Source: an uncultured Paracoccaceae bacterium
GTDB lineage: Bacteria > Pseudomonadota > Alphaproteobacteria > Rhodobacterales > Rhodobacteraceae
DNA length: 64,000 nt
Assembly: GCA_934500835.1 (NCBI GenBank)
Contig: CAKSTR010000014.1
Coordinates: 40,073-104,072, forward strand
Reading direction: 5' to 3'
The translations under genes were made by a program, and so were the position numbers. Positions 7,907-16,746 of the stretch are shown here, one piece after another (positions within the stretch are counted from its first letter, which is position 1; each line of letters starts with the position of its first letter). The notes under the pieces are model-generated. The model saw only the letters and a list, made by a program, of their open reading frames with translations. It was not told where the DNA came from and did not search any database.

Positions 7907-8566
7907 TCAGCCCGCCGCGACGCCGGTCCCGATCGGGCAGGTCACACCGGTCCCGCCGATGCCGCAGTAGCCGTCGGGGTTCTTCTCAAGGTATTGCTGA
8001 TGGTAATCCTCGGCATAGAAGAACTCGGGGGCCGGCAGGATCTCGGTGGTGATCCGGCCGCGCCCGGCCGCCGACAGGGCCTGTTGATAGGTCTGCAGCG
8101 AGGCCTGTGCCGCCGCCGCCTGCGCCGGAGTATAGGTATAGATGCCGCTGCGGTAGGTCGATCCGATGTCATTGCCCTGACGCATCCCCTGCGTGGGATC
8201 GTGATTCTCCCAGAACAGCTTCAGCAAATCGTCATATGAGACCCTGGCCGGGTCGTAGATCACCCGCACCACTTCGTTGTGGCCGGTCAACTGGGTGCAG
8301 GTTTCCTTGTAGGTCGGGTTCGGCGTGATGCCCCCCGCATAGCCGACCATGGTCAGCCAGACGCCGGGCTTTTGCCAGAACTTGCGCTCCACCCCCCAGA
8401 AACAGCCCATGCCGAACATCGCCTCTTCCATGTCGGGCGGCACCGCGGACTTCAGCGGCAGGCCCGAGAGGAAATGCGTATCTGCAGTGGGCAGCGGGTC
8501 GGGGCGGCCGGGAAGGGCATTCTCGGGGCGGACCATTTCGGTCTTGCTTGCATCAGAGAAGAACAT
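7907..8566 (-). CDS. msrA: peptide methionine sulfoxide reductase MsrA
   Basis: 219 residues. The catalytic motif [13 protein letters not shown] is present, followed by the MsrA core ([36 protein letters not shown]). Resolving cysteines are seen in the C-terminal [13 protein letters not shown]. It reduces methionine-S-sulfoxide in proteins with thioredoxin. The start at 8566 ([20 protein letters not shown]) matches the usual N-terminus; longer in-frame starts would add unrelated sequence. Transcribed toward prmA. Confidence 0.96.
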   Translation of the reverse strand: MFFSDASKTEMVRPENALPGRPDPLPTADTHFLSGLPLKSAVPPDMEEAMFGMGCFWGVERKFWQKPGVWLTMVGYAGGITPNPTYKETCTQLTGHNEVVRVIYDPARVSYDDLLKLFWENHDPTQGMRQGNDIGSTYRSGIYTYTPAQAAAAQASLQTYQQALSAAGRGRITTEILPAPEFFYAEDYHQQYLEKNPDGYCGIGGTGVTCPIGTGVAAG

Positions 8567-8699
8567 CGCGTGGCTCCTGTGCCTTGATGCCGGGAATATG
8601 GGGGTGCGCGGGCGGAATGTCATCGGGCGATCGCCGCCTGGCGGTTGCGGGTGGGGGCGATCCGGCCTAACACTTGGCGTCCCCAAGAAAGGCCCGCCG

Positions 8700-9626
8700 A
8701 TGCCGCTGATCCTCTTCGCCGTCCCGAAACATTGGGAGACCTATCGTCCGCATCTGACCCAAGCACTGGCAGAGGCGGGGATCAAGGCGTCCCTGGTGAC
8801 CGAGGCGGAGCCGGGCGATGTCGACTATATCATCTATGCGCCCGGTGTGCCGCTGCAGGACTTTACGCCCTACAGCCGGGCGAAGGCGGTGCTGAACCTC
8901 TGGGCCGGGGTCGAAAGGATCGTGGGAAACCAGACACTTACGCAGCCCTTGTGCCGGATGGTCGATCCGGGCCTGACCGAGGGGATGGTGGAATGGGTGG
9001 TCGGCCATGCCCTGCGGCATCATCTGGGCATGGACCGTTATATCGTGAACCCGGACCGGATCTGGGACCCGGCCTGCCCGCCCCTGGCGCGCGAGCGCAA
9101 GGTGGCGATGCTGGGGATCGGCGCGCTTGGGCTTGCGGCGGCGCGGGCATTGCAGGCACTGAACTTCAACGTGACCGGCTGGAGCCGGACCCCGAAAGAG
9201 ATTGCGGGCCTGCAGACCGAACACGGACCAGAGGGCCTGACCCGCACCCTGCAAGGGGCTGATATTGTTGTGACATTGCTGCCGAAAACGGCAGAGACCG
9301 AGAACATCCTTGATGCCGGTGCGCTTGCCCTGCTGGCGCCCGGTGGGGTGGTGCTGAATCCCGGGCGCGGGCCGCTGATCGACGATGCTGCCCTGCTGGC
9401 CGCCCTGGACTCGGGCCAGCTTGGCCATGCCACGCTGGATGTGTTCCGCGAAGAGCCTCTGCCGAAGGATCACCCGTTCTGGGCGCATCCCAAGGTCACC
9501 GTCACCCCGCATATCGCGGCGGACACGCGGGCCTATTCGGCGGCGCGTGTGATCGCCGAGAACGTGCGGCGGGGCGAGGCGGGGGAGGGGTTCCTGCATC
9601 TGGTGGACCGGGCGCGGGGATACTGA
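8700..9626 (+). CDS. ghrA: glyoxylate/hydroxypyruvate reductase, GhrA type
   Basis: 308 residues of the D-2-hydroxyacid dehydrogenase family, GhrA branch. The dinucleotide-binding loop reads [16 protein letters not shown]. The family signatures [17 protein letters not shown] and [22 protein letters not shown] follow, with the catalytic His in VTPHIAA. It reduces glyoxylate and hydroxypyruvate with NAD(P)H in the cytoplasm. The start at 8700 gives the normal N-terminus ([12 protein letters not shown]). It is divergent from msrA and followed by a cupin gene on the same strand. Confidence 0.88.
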   Translation: MPLILFAVPKHWETYRPHLTQALAEAGIKASLVTEAEPGDVDYIIYAPGVPLQDFTPYSRAKAVLNLWAGVERIVGNQTLTQPLCRMVDPGLTEGMVEWVVGHALRHHLGMDRYIVNPDRIWDPACPPLARERKVAMLGIGALGLAAARALQALNFNVTGWSRTPKEIAGLQTEHGPEGLTRTLQGADIVVTLLPKTAETENILDAGALALLAPGGVVLNPGRGPLIDDAALLAALDSGQLGHATLDVFREEPLPKDHPFWAHPKVTVTPHIAADTRAYSAARVIAENVRRGEAGEGFLHLVDRARGY

Positions 9627-9679
9627 GCGAAGCCCTTGGCCGGGCAGGAAAATCCGGGTGTGCGTTGCATGCGCAAAAG

Positions 9680-9707
9680 GTATGATCCACGTATGATCCA
9701 CGTATGA
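9680..9707 (+). repeat. short tandem repeat GTATGATCCAC upstream of the cupin gene
   Basis: The 11-mer gtatgatccac occurs twice in a row and is followed by gtatgac. It ends about 25 bases before the cupin start, so it may be a regulator site or simply polymerase slippage. Confidence 0.5.
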
Positions 9708-9729
9708 CTGTGGCAAGGGGAGGAGCGCG

Positions 9730-10140
9730 ATGGGCACGGGGTTTCCGCCGGTGATCCTGAGGCCGTCCGGGCAGCCGGTGGTGCAGCGCGGCGGCGGGGT
9801 GACCACGATCCCGCTGGTGTCGCGCGCCTGCGGATCGACGGGGCTGATCAACGGCATCACCATTTTCCCGCCCGGCGGGTCGATCGCGCTGCATTGGCAC
9901 AATTGCGAGGAAAGCGTGATGGTTCTGGCGGGGCGCGCCACGGTCGAGATCGACGGCGCCCGGCATGAGATGCAGGCCGGCGACATCACCTGGGTGCCTG
10001 CCGATGTGCCGCATCGGTTCATCAACGCCTCGGCCAGCGAGGAGATGCGGATCCTCTGGACCTATGCCACGGTCGACGCGACGCGGACCAATGCCGCGAC
10101 CGGCGAGACGCGGAGCATCGACGCCGAGCAGGCCGGATAG
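9730..10140 (+). CDS. single-domain cupin protein
   Basis: 136 residues, one cupin barrel. The first cupin motif contains a metal-binding pattern in LHWHNCEESVMVLAGRATVEI, and the second reads AGDITWVPADVPHRFINAS. Such proteins bind a metal and may be sugar, oxidoreductase or sensory proteins; the substrate cannot be inferred. It lies 100 bases after ghrA on the same strand, with the tandem GTATGATCCAC repeat between them. A dispersed hairpin repeat and a bidirectional terminator follow. Confidence 0.8.
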   Translation: MGTGFPPVILRPSGQPVVQRGGGVTTIPLVSRACGSTGLINGITIFPPGGSIALHWHNCEESVMVLAGRATVEIDGARHEMQAGDITWVPADVPHRFINASASEEMRILWTYATVDATRTNAATGETRSIDAEQAG

Positions 10141-10159
10141 GGGTGCGCTTGCGGCCGGC

Positions 10160-10225
10160 GGCCGGGGGGCTTCGCGCCCCCCGGACCCCCCGCGGGATAT
10201 TTTGGCCAAAGTGAAGGCGGGCGGC
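10160..10225 (+). repeat. dispersed hairpin + GGGATATTT intergenic repeat, copy 2
   Basis: It reads GGGGGGCTTCGCGCCCCCC (hairpin), then GACCCCCCGCGGGATATTTTG, then CCAAAGTGAAGGC. Order and direction relative to the upstream gene match copy 1 at 3336-3391. Confidence 0.7.
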
Positions 10226-10286
10226 TTTGCCGGAAGGAGTGGAGGCGCGGGCCGCCCTTTACGGTGAGGGGCGCCTGCCAAAGGCG

Positions 10287-10315
10287 AAAGGCGCCGGAGC
10301 TTGCGCGGCGCCTTT
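10287..10315. terminator. bidirectional terminator
   Basis: Perfect nine-base stem AAAGGCGCC / GGCGCCTTT with an 11-base loop. It sits between the convergent cupin and hprA genes and can serve both. Confidence 0.7.
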
Positions 10316-10364
10316 CCCGTCCTGTGGCAGTTTTGGCCCAGATCCCCAGGACGGTGCCTTGCCG

Positions 10365-11333
10365 TCAGACCACGCGGTCCGGCAGCGCCTTGCCGTCGAA
10401 GAAGGCGGTCAGGTTTTCCAGCACCTTGAAACCCATCGCCTCGCGCGTGCGGTCGGTGGCGGAGCCGAGATGCGGCAGCATCACCAGATTGTCGGCACCC
10501 AGTAGGGAGTCGGGGATGGCGGGCTCGCGTTCGTAGACGTCGAGTGCCGCGCCGGCGATGGTGCCGAACCAGAGCGCCTGCGCAAGGGCGTGTTCGTCGA
10601 CCAGCTCGCCGCGCGCCGCGTTGATCAGGAAGGCGCCCTTCCGCATCAGATCCAGCCGGCGGCCGTCGATCAGCCGCGCGTTTGCCTTGCCTCCGGGGCA
10701 GTGCAGCGAGACGAAACCGCAATGTGGCAGAAGGTCATCGACTGTCGTCAGTTGCGTGGCATTGTAGCGGGCCAGCACCTCGGGCGCGACGGGGGAGCGG
10801 TTCTGCACGAGGATCTTCATGCCGAAGCCGAAATGCGCGCGGTGGGCCATCGCCTGACCGATGCGGCCGAAACCGATGATGCCAAGCGTGGCGCCGGAAA
10901 CCCGGGTGCCGATCATATGGGTCGGGTGCCAGCCGTGCCAGCCGCCCGAACGAAGCTGGCGTTCGCCCTCGCCCGCCCGGCGGGCGGCCATGAGAAGAAG
11001 CGTCATCGCCAGATCGGCGGTGCATTCCGACAGCACATCGGGGGTATTGGAGACCGTCATCTGCAGGGCCTGGGCGCGGTCGAGGTCGATATGGCTGACA
11101 CCGACGCCGTAATTGCCAAGGATGCGGGTGCGGGCGTCCTTCAGGTCGAAGACCTCGGCGCCGAGACGGTCGGAGACGGTCGGGCAGACCGCATCGAACT
11201 GGCCGAAAGCCTCGCGGAATTCGGCCGGGGTCAGGGCGCGGTCGGTGCGGTTCGGCGTCAGGTCGAAACGTTCGGCCATGGCGCGCTCGACGGCCTCGGG
11301 CCAGCGCCGGGTCAGCAGGACCTTGGGTTTCAT
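10365..11333 (-). CDS. hprA: D-2-hydroxyacid dehydrogenase, probable hydroxypyruvate reductase
   Basis: 322 residues of the GyaR/HprA branch. The nucleotide loop is LGIIGFGRIGQAMA, followed by NAARGELVDEHALAQAL, DVYEREPAIPDSLL and the catalytic His in MLPHLGSATDRTREAMG. In the serine cycle HprA reduces hydroxypyruvate to glycerate with NADH. This role is inferred from its position directly after sgaA-mtkA-mtkB on the same strand; by sequence alone glyoxylate reductase is equally possible. The start at 11333 is preceded by GGGAGAGC. Confidence 0.82.
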   Translation of the reverse strand: MKPKVLLTRRWPEAVERAMAERFDLTPNRTDRALTPAEFREAFGQFDAVCPTVSDRLGAEVFDLKDARTRILGNYGVGVSHIDLDRAQALQMTVSNTPDVLSECTADLAMTLLLMAARRAGEGERQLRSGGWHGWHPTHMIGTRVSGATLGIIGFGRIGQAMAHRAHFGFGMKILVQNRSPVAPEVLARYNATQLTTVDDLLPHCGFVSLHCPGGKANARLIDGRRLDLMRKGAFLINAARGELVDEHALAQALWFGTIAGAALDVYEREPAIPDSLLGADNLVMLPHLGSATDRTREAMGFKVLENLTAFFDGKALPDRVV

Positions 11334-11392
11334 CGCAGCTCTCCCTGAAGGAAGGGGTCCGGCCCGGCGGCTCACTGCCGGGCCGGGGGGCA

Positions 11393-12286
11393 TCAGGCGG
11401 CGCGGCGGCGCAGGACGCGCGCCACGGTTTCGCCGATGACCGAGGGGTTTTCGGCCACGGTGACGCCGGCGGCGGAAAGGATTTCCACCTTTTCCGACGC
11501 ACTTTCGCCAAAGGCCGAGATGATCGCGCCCGCGTGGCCCATGGTGCGGCCCTTGGGTGCGGTCAGGCCCGCGATATAGGCGACGACCGGTTTGGTCATG
11601 TGGTTCTGGATGTATTCGGCGGCTTCGGCCTCTTGCGGGCCGCCGATTTCGCCGATCATGCAGATGACTTCGGTTTCGGGGTCGGCCTCGAACGCCTCGA
11701 GGATGTCGCGGAAGCTGGAGCCGTTGATCGGGTCGCCGCCGATGCCGACCGAGGTCGAGACGCCGATGCCAAGGTCCTTGAGCTGCTGGGCGGCCTCATA
11801 CCCCAGGGTGCCCGAGCGGCCGACGATGCCGACATTGCCGGGCAGGTAGATATGCCCCGGCATGATGCCCAGAAGCGACTTGCCGGGCGAGATGGTGCCG
11901 GCGCAGTTCGGCCCGGTGTGGACCATGCGCTTTTCGCGCGGGTAGCGCATCATGTAGCGTTTCACGCGGATCATGTCCTGCGCGGGAATGCCGTCGGTGA
12001 TGCAGACCGAGAAGCGGATGCCGCCGTCGGCTGCTTCCATGATGCTGTCGGCCGCGAAGGGCGGCGGCACGAAGACGATGGAGGCATCGGCACCGGTGGC
12101 TGCGACAGCCTCTTTCACGGTGTTGAAGACGGGCACGCCATGCACGGTTTCGCCGCCGCGGCCGGGGACGACGCCGCCGACGACATTGGTGCCGTATTCC
12201 AGCATCTCCTGCGTGTGGAACTGGGCGATACGGCCCGAGATGCCCTGCACGATGACGCGGGTGTCGCGGTTGATGAAGATGCTCAT
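11393..12286 (-). CDS. mtkB: malate-CoA ligase alpha subunit
   Basis: 297 residues, homologous to succinyl-CoA synthetase alpha. A CoA-binding Rossmann domain ([20 protein letters not shown]) precedes a ligase domain carrying the phosphorylated His in [14 protein letters not shown]. Gene context with sgaA, hprA and mcl1 makes malate-CoA ligase (malate thiokinase) more likely than the TCA enzyme, which normally sits with sucAB. It activates malate to malyl-CoA for cleavage by Mcl. Its start overlaps the mtkA stop by four bases (ATGA). Confidence 0.88.
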   Translation of the reverse strand: MSIFINRDTRVIVQGISGRIAQFHTQEMLEYGTNVVGGVVPGRGGETVHGVPVFNTVKEAVAATGADASIVFVPPPFAADSIMEAADGGIRFSVCITDGIPAQDMIRVKRYMMRYPREKRMVHTGPNCAGTISPGKSLLGIMPGHIYLPGNVGIVGRSGTLGYEAAQQLKDLGIGVSTSVGIGGDPINGSSFRDILEAFEADPETEVICMIGEIGGPQEAEAAEYIQNHMTKPVVAYIAGLTAPKGRTMGHAGAIISAFGESASEKVEILSAAGVTVAENPSVIGETVARVLRRRAA

Positions 12287-13482
12287 TGCACGGCCCTCAC
12301 CTTGGTGTTCTGGGTCTTGTCGTTCTGCCAGGCCATGACGGCCCGCTGGGCGGCCTCCATCAGCGTCGTGGCGCGGATGATCGGCAGGCCGGATTTGGCA
12401 AGGATCTTCAGGCCTTCCTCGACATTGGTGCCGGCAAGGCGGACGACCACGGGCACATCCAGCGGTTCGGCCTTCAGCGCCTGCACGACGCCTTCGGCCA
12501 CCCAGTCGCAGCGGTTGATGCCGGCGAAGATGTTGACCAGAACCGCCTGCACGTTCTTGTCCGAGGTGACGAGGCGGAAGGCCTTGGCCACCCGTTCGGG
12601 CGTGGCGCCGCCGCCGATGTCGAGGAAGTTGGCCGGCTCTCCGCCGGCCAGCTTGATGGTGTCCATGGTGGCCATGGCCAGGCCGGCGCCGTTGACGATG
12701 CAGCCGATGTTGCCGGTCAGGCCGATGTATGACAGGCCACGGTCGGCGGCGCGGCTTTCGCGCGGGTCTTCCTGGCTTTTGTCGCGCAGCTCGGCGATGT
12801 GGGGGTGGCGGAACAGCGCATTGCCGTCGAAGGTCATCTTGGCGTCCAGCGCCAGGATGCGGTTGTCGGCGGTGATGACCAGCGGGTTGATCTCGACCAT
12901 GGTGGCGTCCAGCTCGGTGAAGGCGCGGTAGCAGCCTTGCAGGGTGCGCACCATCTGCTGGGTCAGGCTGGGCGGGATGCCAAGGGCGAAGGCGATCTCG
13001 CGGGCCTGGAACTCGCGCAATCCGACGGCGGGTTCCACGGTGGAGCGGACGATGGAGTCGGGCCGGGTGGCCGAGATCTCCTCGATCTCCATGCCGCCTT
13101 CGGCCGAGGCCACGATCATCACGCGCTGCGAGGTGCGGTCAAGCACGAAGCCCAGATAGATCTCGCGGGTGAAGGGCGTCGCCGCCTCGACATAGACGCG
13201 GTAGACGCCCTTGCCGGCGGGGCCGGTCTGATGCGTCACCAGCTTCATGCCGAACATGTCGGAGCATGCGTCGATGATCTCGTGATCCGAATTGCAGATC
13301 TTCACGCCGCCGGCCTTGCCGCGACCGCCGGCATGGACCTGCGCCTTCACGACCCAGCGGTCGCCGCCCATTTCGCGGGCCCGATAGGCGGCCTGTTCGG
13401 GGCTGTAGGCCAACGCGCCGTCCGGCACGCCGACGCCAAAGCTCTTGAGCAGCTCCTTGGCCTGGTATTCGTGGATATCCAT
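12283..13482 (-). CDS. mtkA: malate-CoA ligase beta subunit
   Basis: 399 residues, homologous to succinyl-CoA synthetase beta. It begins [17 protein letters not shown], the usual ATP-grasp start, and contains [17 protein letters not shown], the metal/ATP region VEINPLVIT and the C-terminal [15 protein letters not shown]. It carries the ATP and malate sites of malate thiokinase. Start 13482 is preceded by GGAGGGAGG. It lies 26 bases after sgaA and is coupled to mtkB. Confidence 0.9.
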   Translation of the reverse strand: MDIHEYQAKELLKSFGVGVPDGALAYSPEQAAYRAREMGGDRWVVKAQVHAGGRGKAGGVKICNSDHEIIDACSDMFGMKLVTHQTGPAGKGVYRVYVEAATPFTREIYLGFVLDRTSQRVMIVASAEGGMEIEEISATRPDSIVRSTVEPAVGLREFQAREIAFALGIPPSLTQQMVRTLQGCYRAFTELDATMVEINPLVITADNRILALDAKMTFDGNALFRHPHIAELRDKSQEDPRESRAADRGLSYIGLTGNIGCIVNGAGLAMATMDTIKLAGGEPANFLDIGGGATPERVAKAFRLVTSDKNVQAVLVNIFAGINRCDWVAEGVVQALKAEPLDVPVVVRLAGTNVEEGLKILAKSGLPIIRATTLMEAAQRAVMAWQNDKTQNTKVRAVQ

Positions 13483-13508
13483 GGTTCCTCCCTCCGTCCT
13501 TTTCAGAC

Positions 13509-14756
13509 TTATTCGGCGGCCAGCGCCGTGCGGTAGCGACGCGCCAGCCCGTCCAGCACGGCCCCTTTGTTGACCGCCCCTCCCAAGGCGATCAGGGCGT
13601 CGGCGAAGCGGGTGACGATCTCGGTGATCGAAGCCTCGCCCAGCTGGTTCAGGATGCCGATGCGGACCTGCACGGGTTCCGACAGGGTCGGCCAGATGCC
13701 GAACCCCTCGCCCCGGCACTTCTGCACCAGTTCCTTCTCGCGGCCGGCAAGGGCGGGCGGCAGGTTCAGCACGACCAGCGAGGTCATGTTGGAGGTGACG
13801 GTGCACCCCATCTCCTCGACCGCCCACCGCAGGGCGGATTCGTGGAAGGCGTAGTCGCGGGCCTTCTGGGCGCGGCCGTGTTCCAGCGTGACCCGCAGCG
13901 CCTCGTGGAAGGCGGCGATGGCATAGCCGGAATGGGTGCGGTGATAGGCCGGCGTCGGCACGTCCTTGCCGTCGATCACGCCCCAGTGCCGGGCTTCCAG
14001 CACCGGATGGTGGACGTAGGTCGCGGCGCCACTGGCCCGGACCTCGGCAATATAGCGGTCGCTGAACGAGACCGGCGCATAGGTCAGCGGCAGGCAGAGC
14101 ACCCCCTTCTGCGGGCAGGAGGCCCAGGCATGGATGCCCGGATAGTCGTCGATGGAGAAGTCGGCGATCCCCAGCGAGGACACCGCATCCACCATCCCCA
14201 GCACGTCATGCCGCAGACAGGCGTCCGAGAAGCCCTGCACATCGTTGATGCGGCCCGAGCCGGTTTCCCAATGCGCCATCAGCGCCCATTTCGGCTTGTG
14301 CTGCGCCAGCGCCTCTTCGACGATGGCCTCGGTGACGGACTGGCCATGCGGCACGGTGATGATGGTGACCGAGGCCGGCTTGGGGTCCAGCGGGTTCGCC
14401 GCCAGTTCCTCGCGGGTGGCCGCCTTCATGCGGACGGTCAGTCCGTCCAGCCCCGAGAAGGTGCCGTTGACGAAGACCACGACCTTGTCGCCCGGCAGGA
14501 TGGCCGAAAGCATGCAGTCGAGCCCGGAAAACCCGGTGCCGCCGACGCCGAAGGTATGGATATTCGAGGTGCCGAACAGCGCGCGCAGCATCAGCTTGCA
14601 CTCGATCATCCCGCGCAGGACGTCGGCCTGCATGTGGTCGGCGACCCCGGCCCGGGCAAAGGCCGCAAGCACGCGGGCGTCGGTGTTGCCGGGGCCGGGG
14701 CCGGCGGCCAGGGTTTCGGGAATGGTGAGGGCGGGGTAGATCGCGTTCTGGGACAT
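13509..14756 (-). CDS. sgaA: serine-glyoxylate aminotransferase
   Basis: 415 residues, class V PLP aminotransferase. Features: [16 protein letters not shown] near the N-terminus, [27 protein letters not shown] (PLP-binding Asp) and the PLP lysine in [14 protein letters not shown]. It converts serine plus glyoxylate into hydroxypyruvate plus glycine, the entry step of the serine cycle. The start at 14756 was chosen because the longer frame lacks a ribosome binding site. First gene of sgaA-mtkA-mtkB-hprA and divergent from a LuxR-type regulator. Confidence 0.88.
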   Translation of the reverse strand: MSQNAIYPALTIPETLAAGPGPGNTDARVLAAFARAGVADHMQADVLRGMIECKLMLRALFGTSNIHTFGVGGTGFSGLDCMLSAILPGDKVVVFVNGTFSGLDGLTVRMKAATREELAANPLDPKPASVTIITVPHGQSVTEAIVEEALAQHKPKWALMAHWETGSGRINDVQGFSDACLRHDVLGMVDAVSSLGIADFSIDDYPGIHAWASCPQKGVLCLPLTYAPVSFSDRYIAEVRASGAATYVHHPVLEARHWGVIDGKDVPTPAYHRTHSGYAIAAFHEALRVTLEHGRAQKARDYAFHESALRWAVEEMGCTVTSNMTSLVVLNLPPALAGREKELVQKCRGEGFGIWPTLSEPVQVRIGILNQLGEASITEIVTRFADALIALGGAVNKGAVLDGLARRYRTALAAE

Positions 14757-14783
14757 CGGTTCGCCTATCTTGGTTTCACCACA

Positions 14784-14862
14784 GGAAATTCCCATTGCTG
14801 TGAGGGCACAACCTGCGTTACTCCTGCTTTCGGGCATCCGAAAGGGTAGGGAATTTCCTACC
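14784..14862. promoter_or_regulatory. paired inverted sites in the sgaA/regulator intergenic region
   Basis: GGAAATTCCC (14784-14793) and its exact reverse complement GGGAATTTCC (14849-14858) lie 55 bases apart. The second is embedded in a near-perfect 18-bp palindrome, GGTAGGGAATTTCCTACC (14845-14862). GGTATACC (14883-14890) and further GGTAGG-like sequences follow toward the regulator gene. These look like operators in the divergent promoter region. Confidence 0.55.
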
Positions 14863-14932
14863 AGAACAGGTCGGAATACGGTGGTATACCCATGAATACC
14901 CAGCCCATCCGGGTAGGTTTTCGGAGATAATT

Positions 14933-15592
14933 ATGACAATTCAAAGACATACCCAGTCGGGACCCGCCATCGACCTGTCGCTTGCCGACAGCAATCCGCT
15001 GGTCCTGCAGGCCATGTCCGAGCTGTTCGAGCGGGATCCCCGATTCTCTCTGGTGGCAACATCGTCGACGGCCGAAGGGTTTCTTGGTGCGGTGATCCGG
15101 GTGCCGGTGAAGGTCGCCGTGATCGACTGGCACCTGCCGCTTCTGGGCGGCCAGAAGCTGATCGAGGTTCTGCGCGACCAGCCCGGCGCGCCGCGGATCG
15201 TGGTCTACAGCGACGACCAGCACGGCGATATCGCCCGGCTGGCGATGCTGGCGGGGGCGGCGGGGTTCGTTGCCCGCACCACGCCGACCGAACAGCTGAT
15301 GGAGACCTGCATCGCCGTTGCCGCCGGACAGATGATGTTCCCCTTTCTTGACCTGCGCGATTTGCAATCCGACCCGATCTCGCAATTGACCAAGCGCGAG
15401 CGCGGATTATTGGAGGCCCTGTCGAAAGGCCATTCCAACAAGGAATTGGCGCGGACGTTTGAAATCTCGGACAATACCGTCAAATTCCACCTTTCAAATC
15501 TCTACGAGAAATTGGGCGTGCGGAATCGGGCGCAGGCCATTGCATTCTACTTCTCGTCCCGTCTGGCGCGGGAAGCCTCGCCTCCGGGCTGA
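14933..15592 (+). CDS. LuxR/NarL-type response regulator
   Basis: 219 residues. A receiver-like domain (about 15-130) with an acceptor Asp in VAVIDWHLPLLGGQ; the usual switch lysine is not obvious (ARTTP). A LuxR helix-turn-helix follows near 150-210: LTKRERGLLEALSKGHSNKELA and DNTVKFHLSNLYEKLGV. It lies between sgaA and mcl1 and diverges from the former, so it is the likely local regulator of the serine-cycle genes. No cognate kinase is nearby. Confidence 0.85.
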   Translation: MTIQRHTQSGPAIDLSLADSNPLVLQAMSELFERDPRFSLVATSSTAEGFLGAVIRVPVKVAVIDWHLPLLGGQKLIEVLRDQPGAPRIVVYSDDQHGDIARLAMLAGAAGFVARTTPTEQLMETCIAVAAGQMMFPFLDLRDLQSDPISQLTKRERGLLEALSKGHSNKELARTFEISDNTVKFHLSNLYEKLGVRNRAQAIAFYFSSRLAREASPPG

Positions 15593-15713
15593 TGCCGCCT
15601 AACGATCTTCCGGCAAAGTTGCCTGACACGAAATTTTCTTGCTTGACAGGGCGTGCCCTGATCGTCCTTCTCTGTTGCCCGTCGATGCACCCCAGCGAAG
15701 AAGGATTCGTGCC

Positions 15714-16691
15714 ATGAGCTTCCACCCCATCGAACAGGCCCCTGCCCGCCTGAACCGTTCGGAACTTGCCGTGCCCGGCACATCCGTTCAAATGTTTGAA
15801 AAAGCTGCGCAATCTGACGCGGATGTGATCTTCCTCGACCTTGAGGACGCGGTGGCGCCGGACGACAAGGCGCAGGCGCGCAAGAACATCATCAAGGCGC
15901 TGAACGAGATCGACTGGGGCAAGAAGACCATGTCGGTGCGGATCAACGGTCTGGACACCCACTACATGTACCGCGACGTCGTGGACGTGGTCGAACAGGC
16001 CGGAGAGCGGCTGGATCTGATCATGATTCCGAAAGTCGGGACGGCGGCCGATGTATATGCCGTCGATATGCTGGTAACGCAGATCGAGGATGCCAAGGGA
16101 TATAAAAAGCGCATCGGCTTTGAACATATCATCGAAACCGCGCTTGGAATGCAGAATGTCACCGAAATTGCCGGGGCATCCAAACGGAATGAAAGCCTGC
16201 ATTTCGGGGTTGCGGATTATGCCGCCTCGACCCGCGCGCGCACGACGATCATCGGTGGCGTGAACCCGGACTATTCGGTGCTGACCGATCCGCTGGAAGA
16301 CGGCTCGCGCGCGGTGCACTGGGGCGATATGTGGCACTATGCGCTGGCCCGGATGGTGGTTGCGGCGCGGGCGAACGGCTTGCGACCGGTGGACGGGCCT
16401 TTCGGCGACTTCCAGGATGCCGAGGGCTACAAGGCCGCCGCCCGCCGCGCCGCGGTCCTGGGCTGCGAGGGCAAATGGGCGATCCACCCCAGCCAGATCG
16501 CGCTGGCCAATGAGGTGATGAGCCCGTCCGAGAAAGAGGTCACCCGGGCGCAGCGCATCCTTGAGGCGATGGCCGAGGCGGCGCGTCAGGGCAAGGGCGC
16601 GGTCTCGCTGGATGGCCGGCTGATCGACTATGCCTCGATCCGGCAGGCCGAGGTGCTGGTCGAGAAAGCCCGCCAGATCTCGGGCGGCTGA
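15714..16691 (+). CDS. mcl1: L-malyl-CoA / beta-methylmalyl-CoA lyase
   Basis: 325 residues, CitE-like TIM barrel. It begins MSFHPIEQAPARLNRSELAV, typical of Rhodobacteraceae Mcl1. The metal and CoA motifs VIFLDLEDAVAPDDKAQARK and MIPKVGTAADVYAVD are present, and the C-terminal lid reads CEGKWAIHPSQIALANEV. It cleaves malyl-CoA to acetyl-CoA plus glyoxylate (serine cycle) and also serves the ethylmalonyl-CoA pathway. GAAGAAGGA lies upstream of the start. TTGACA at 15643 is a possible -35 box. Confidence 0.94.
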   Translation: MSFHPIEQAPARLNRSELAVPGTSVQMFEKAAQSDADVIFLDLEDAVAPDDKAQARKNIIKALNEIDWGKKTMSVRINGLDTHYMYRDVVDVVEQAGERLDLIMIPKVGTAADVYAVDMLVTQIEDAKGYKKRIGFEHIIETALGMQNVTEIAGASKRNESLHFGVADYAASTRARTTIIGGVNPDYSVLTDPLEDGSRAVHWGDMWHYALARMVVAARANGLRPVDGPFGDFQDAEGYKAAARRAAVLGCEGKWAIHPSQIALANEVMSPSEKEVTRAQRILEAMAEAARQGKGAVSLDGRLIDYASIRQAEVLVEKARQISGG

Positions 16692-16700
16692 ACGCACGCC

Positions 16701-16725
16701 GCGCGCCGGGGCGGACCCGGCGCGC
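16701..16725. terminator. bidirectional hairpin between mcl1 and the transporter
   Basis: Perfect 10-base stem GCGCGCCGGG / CCCGGCGCGC with a GCGGA loop, between the ends of two convergent genes. No T-run. Confidence 0.6.
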
Positions 16726-16746
16726 GACCCTGGCGGCCCGGCAGCG

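Noticed and set aside
7907..7909. TGA of msrA as a selenocysteine codon
   Set aside because: The protein already has its catalytic Cys and resolving cysteines; no SECIS-like element typical for bacteria was recognised right after the TGA beyond a generic hairpin.
11393..13482. TCA-cycle succinyl-CoA synthetase (sucCD)
   Set aside because: Sequence alone allows it, but the neighbours sgaA, hprA and mcl1 fit malate-CoA ligase, and no sucAB or mdh is adjacent.
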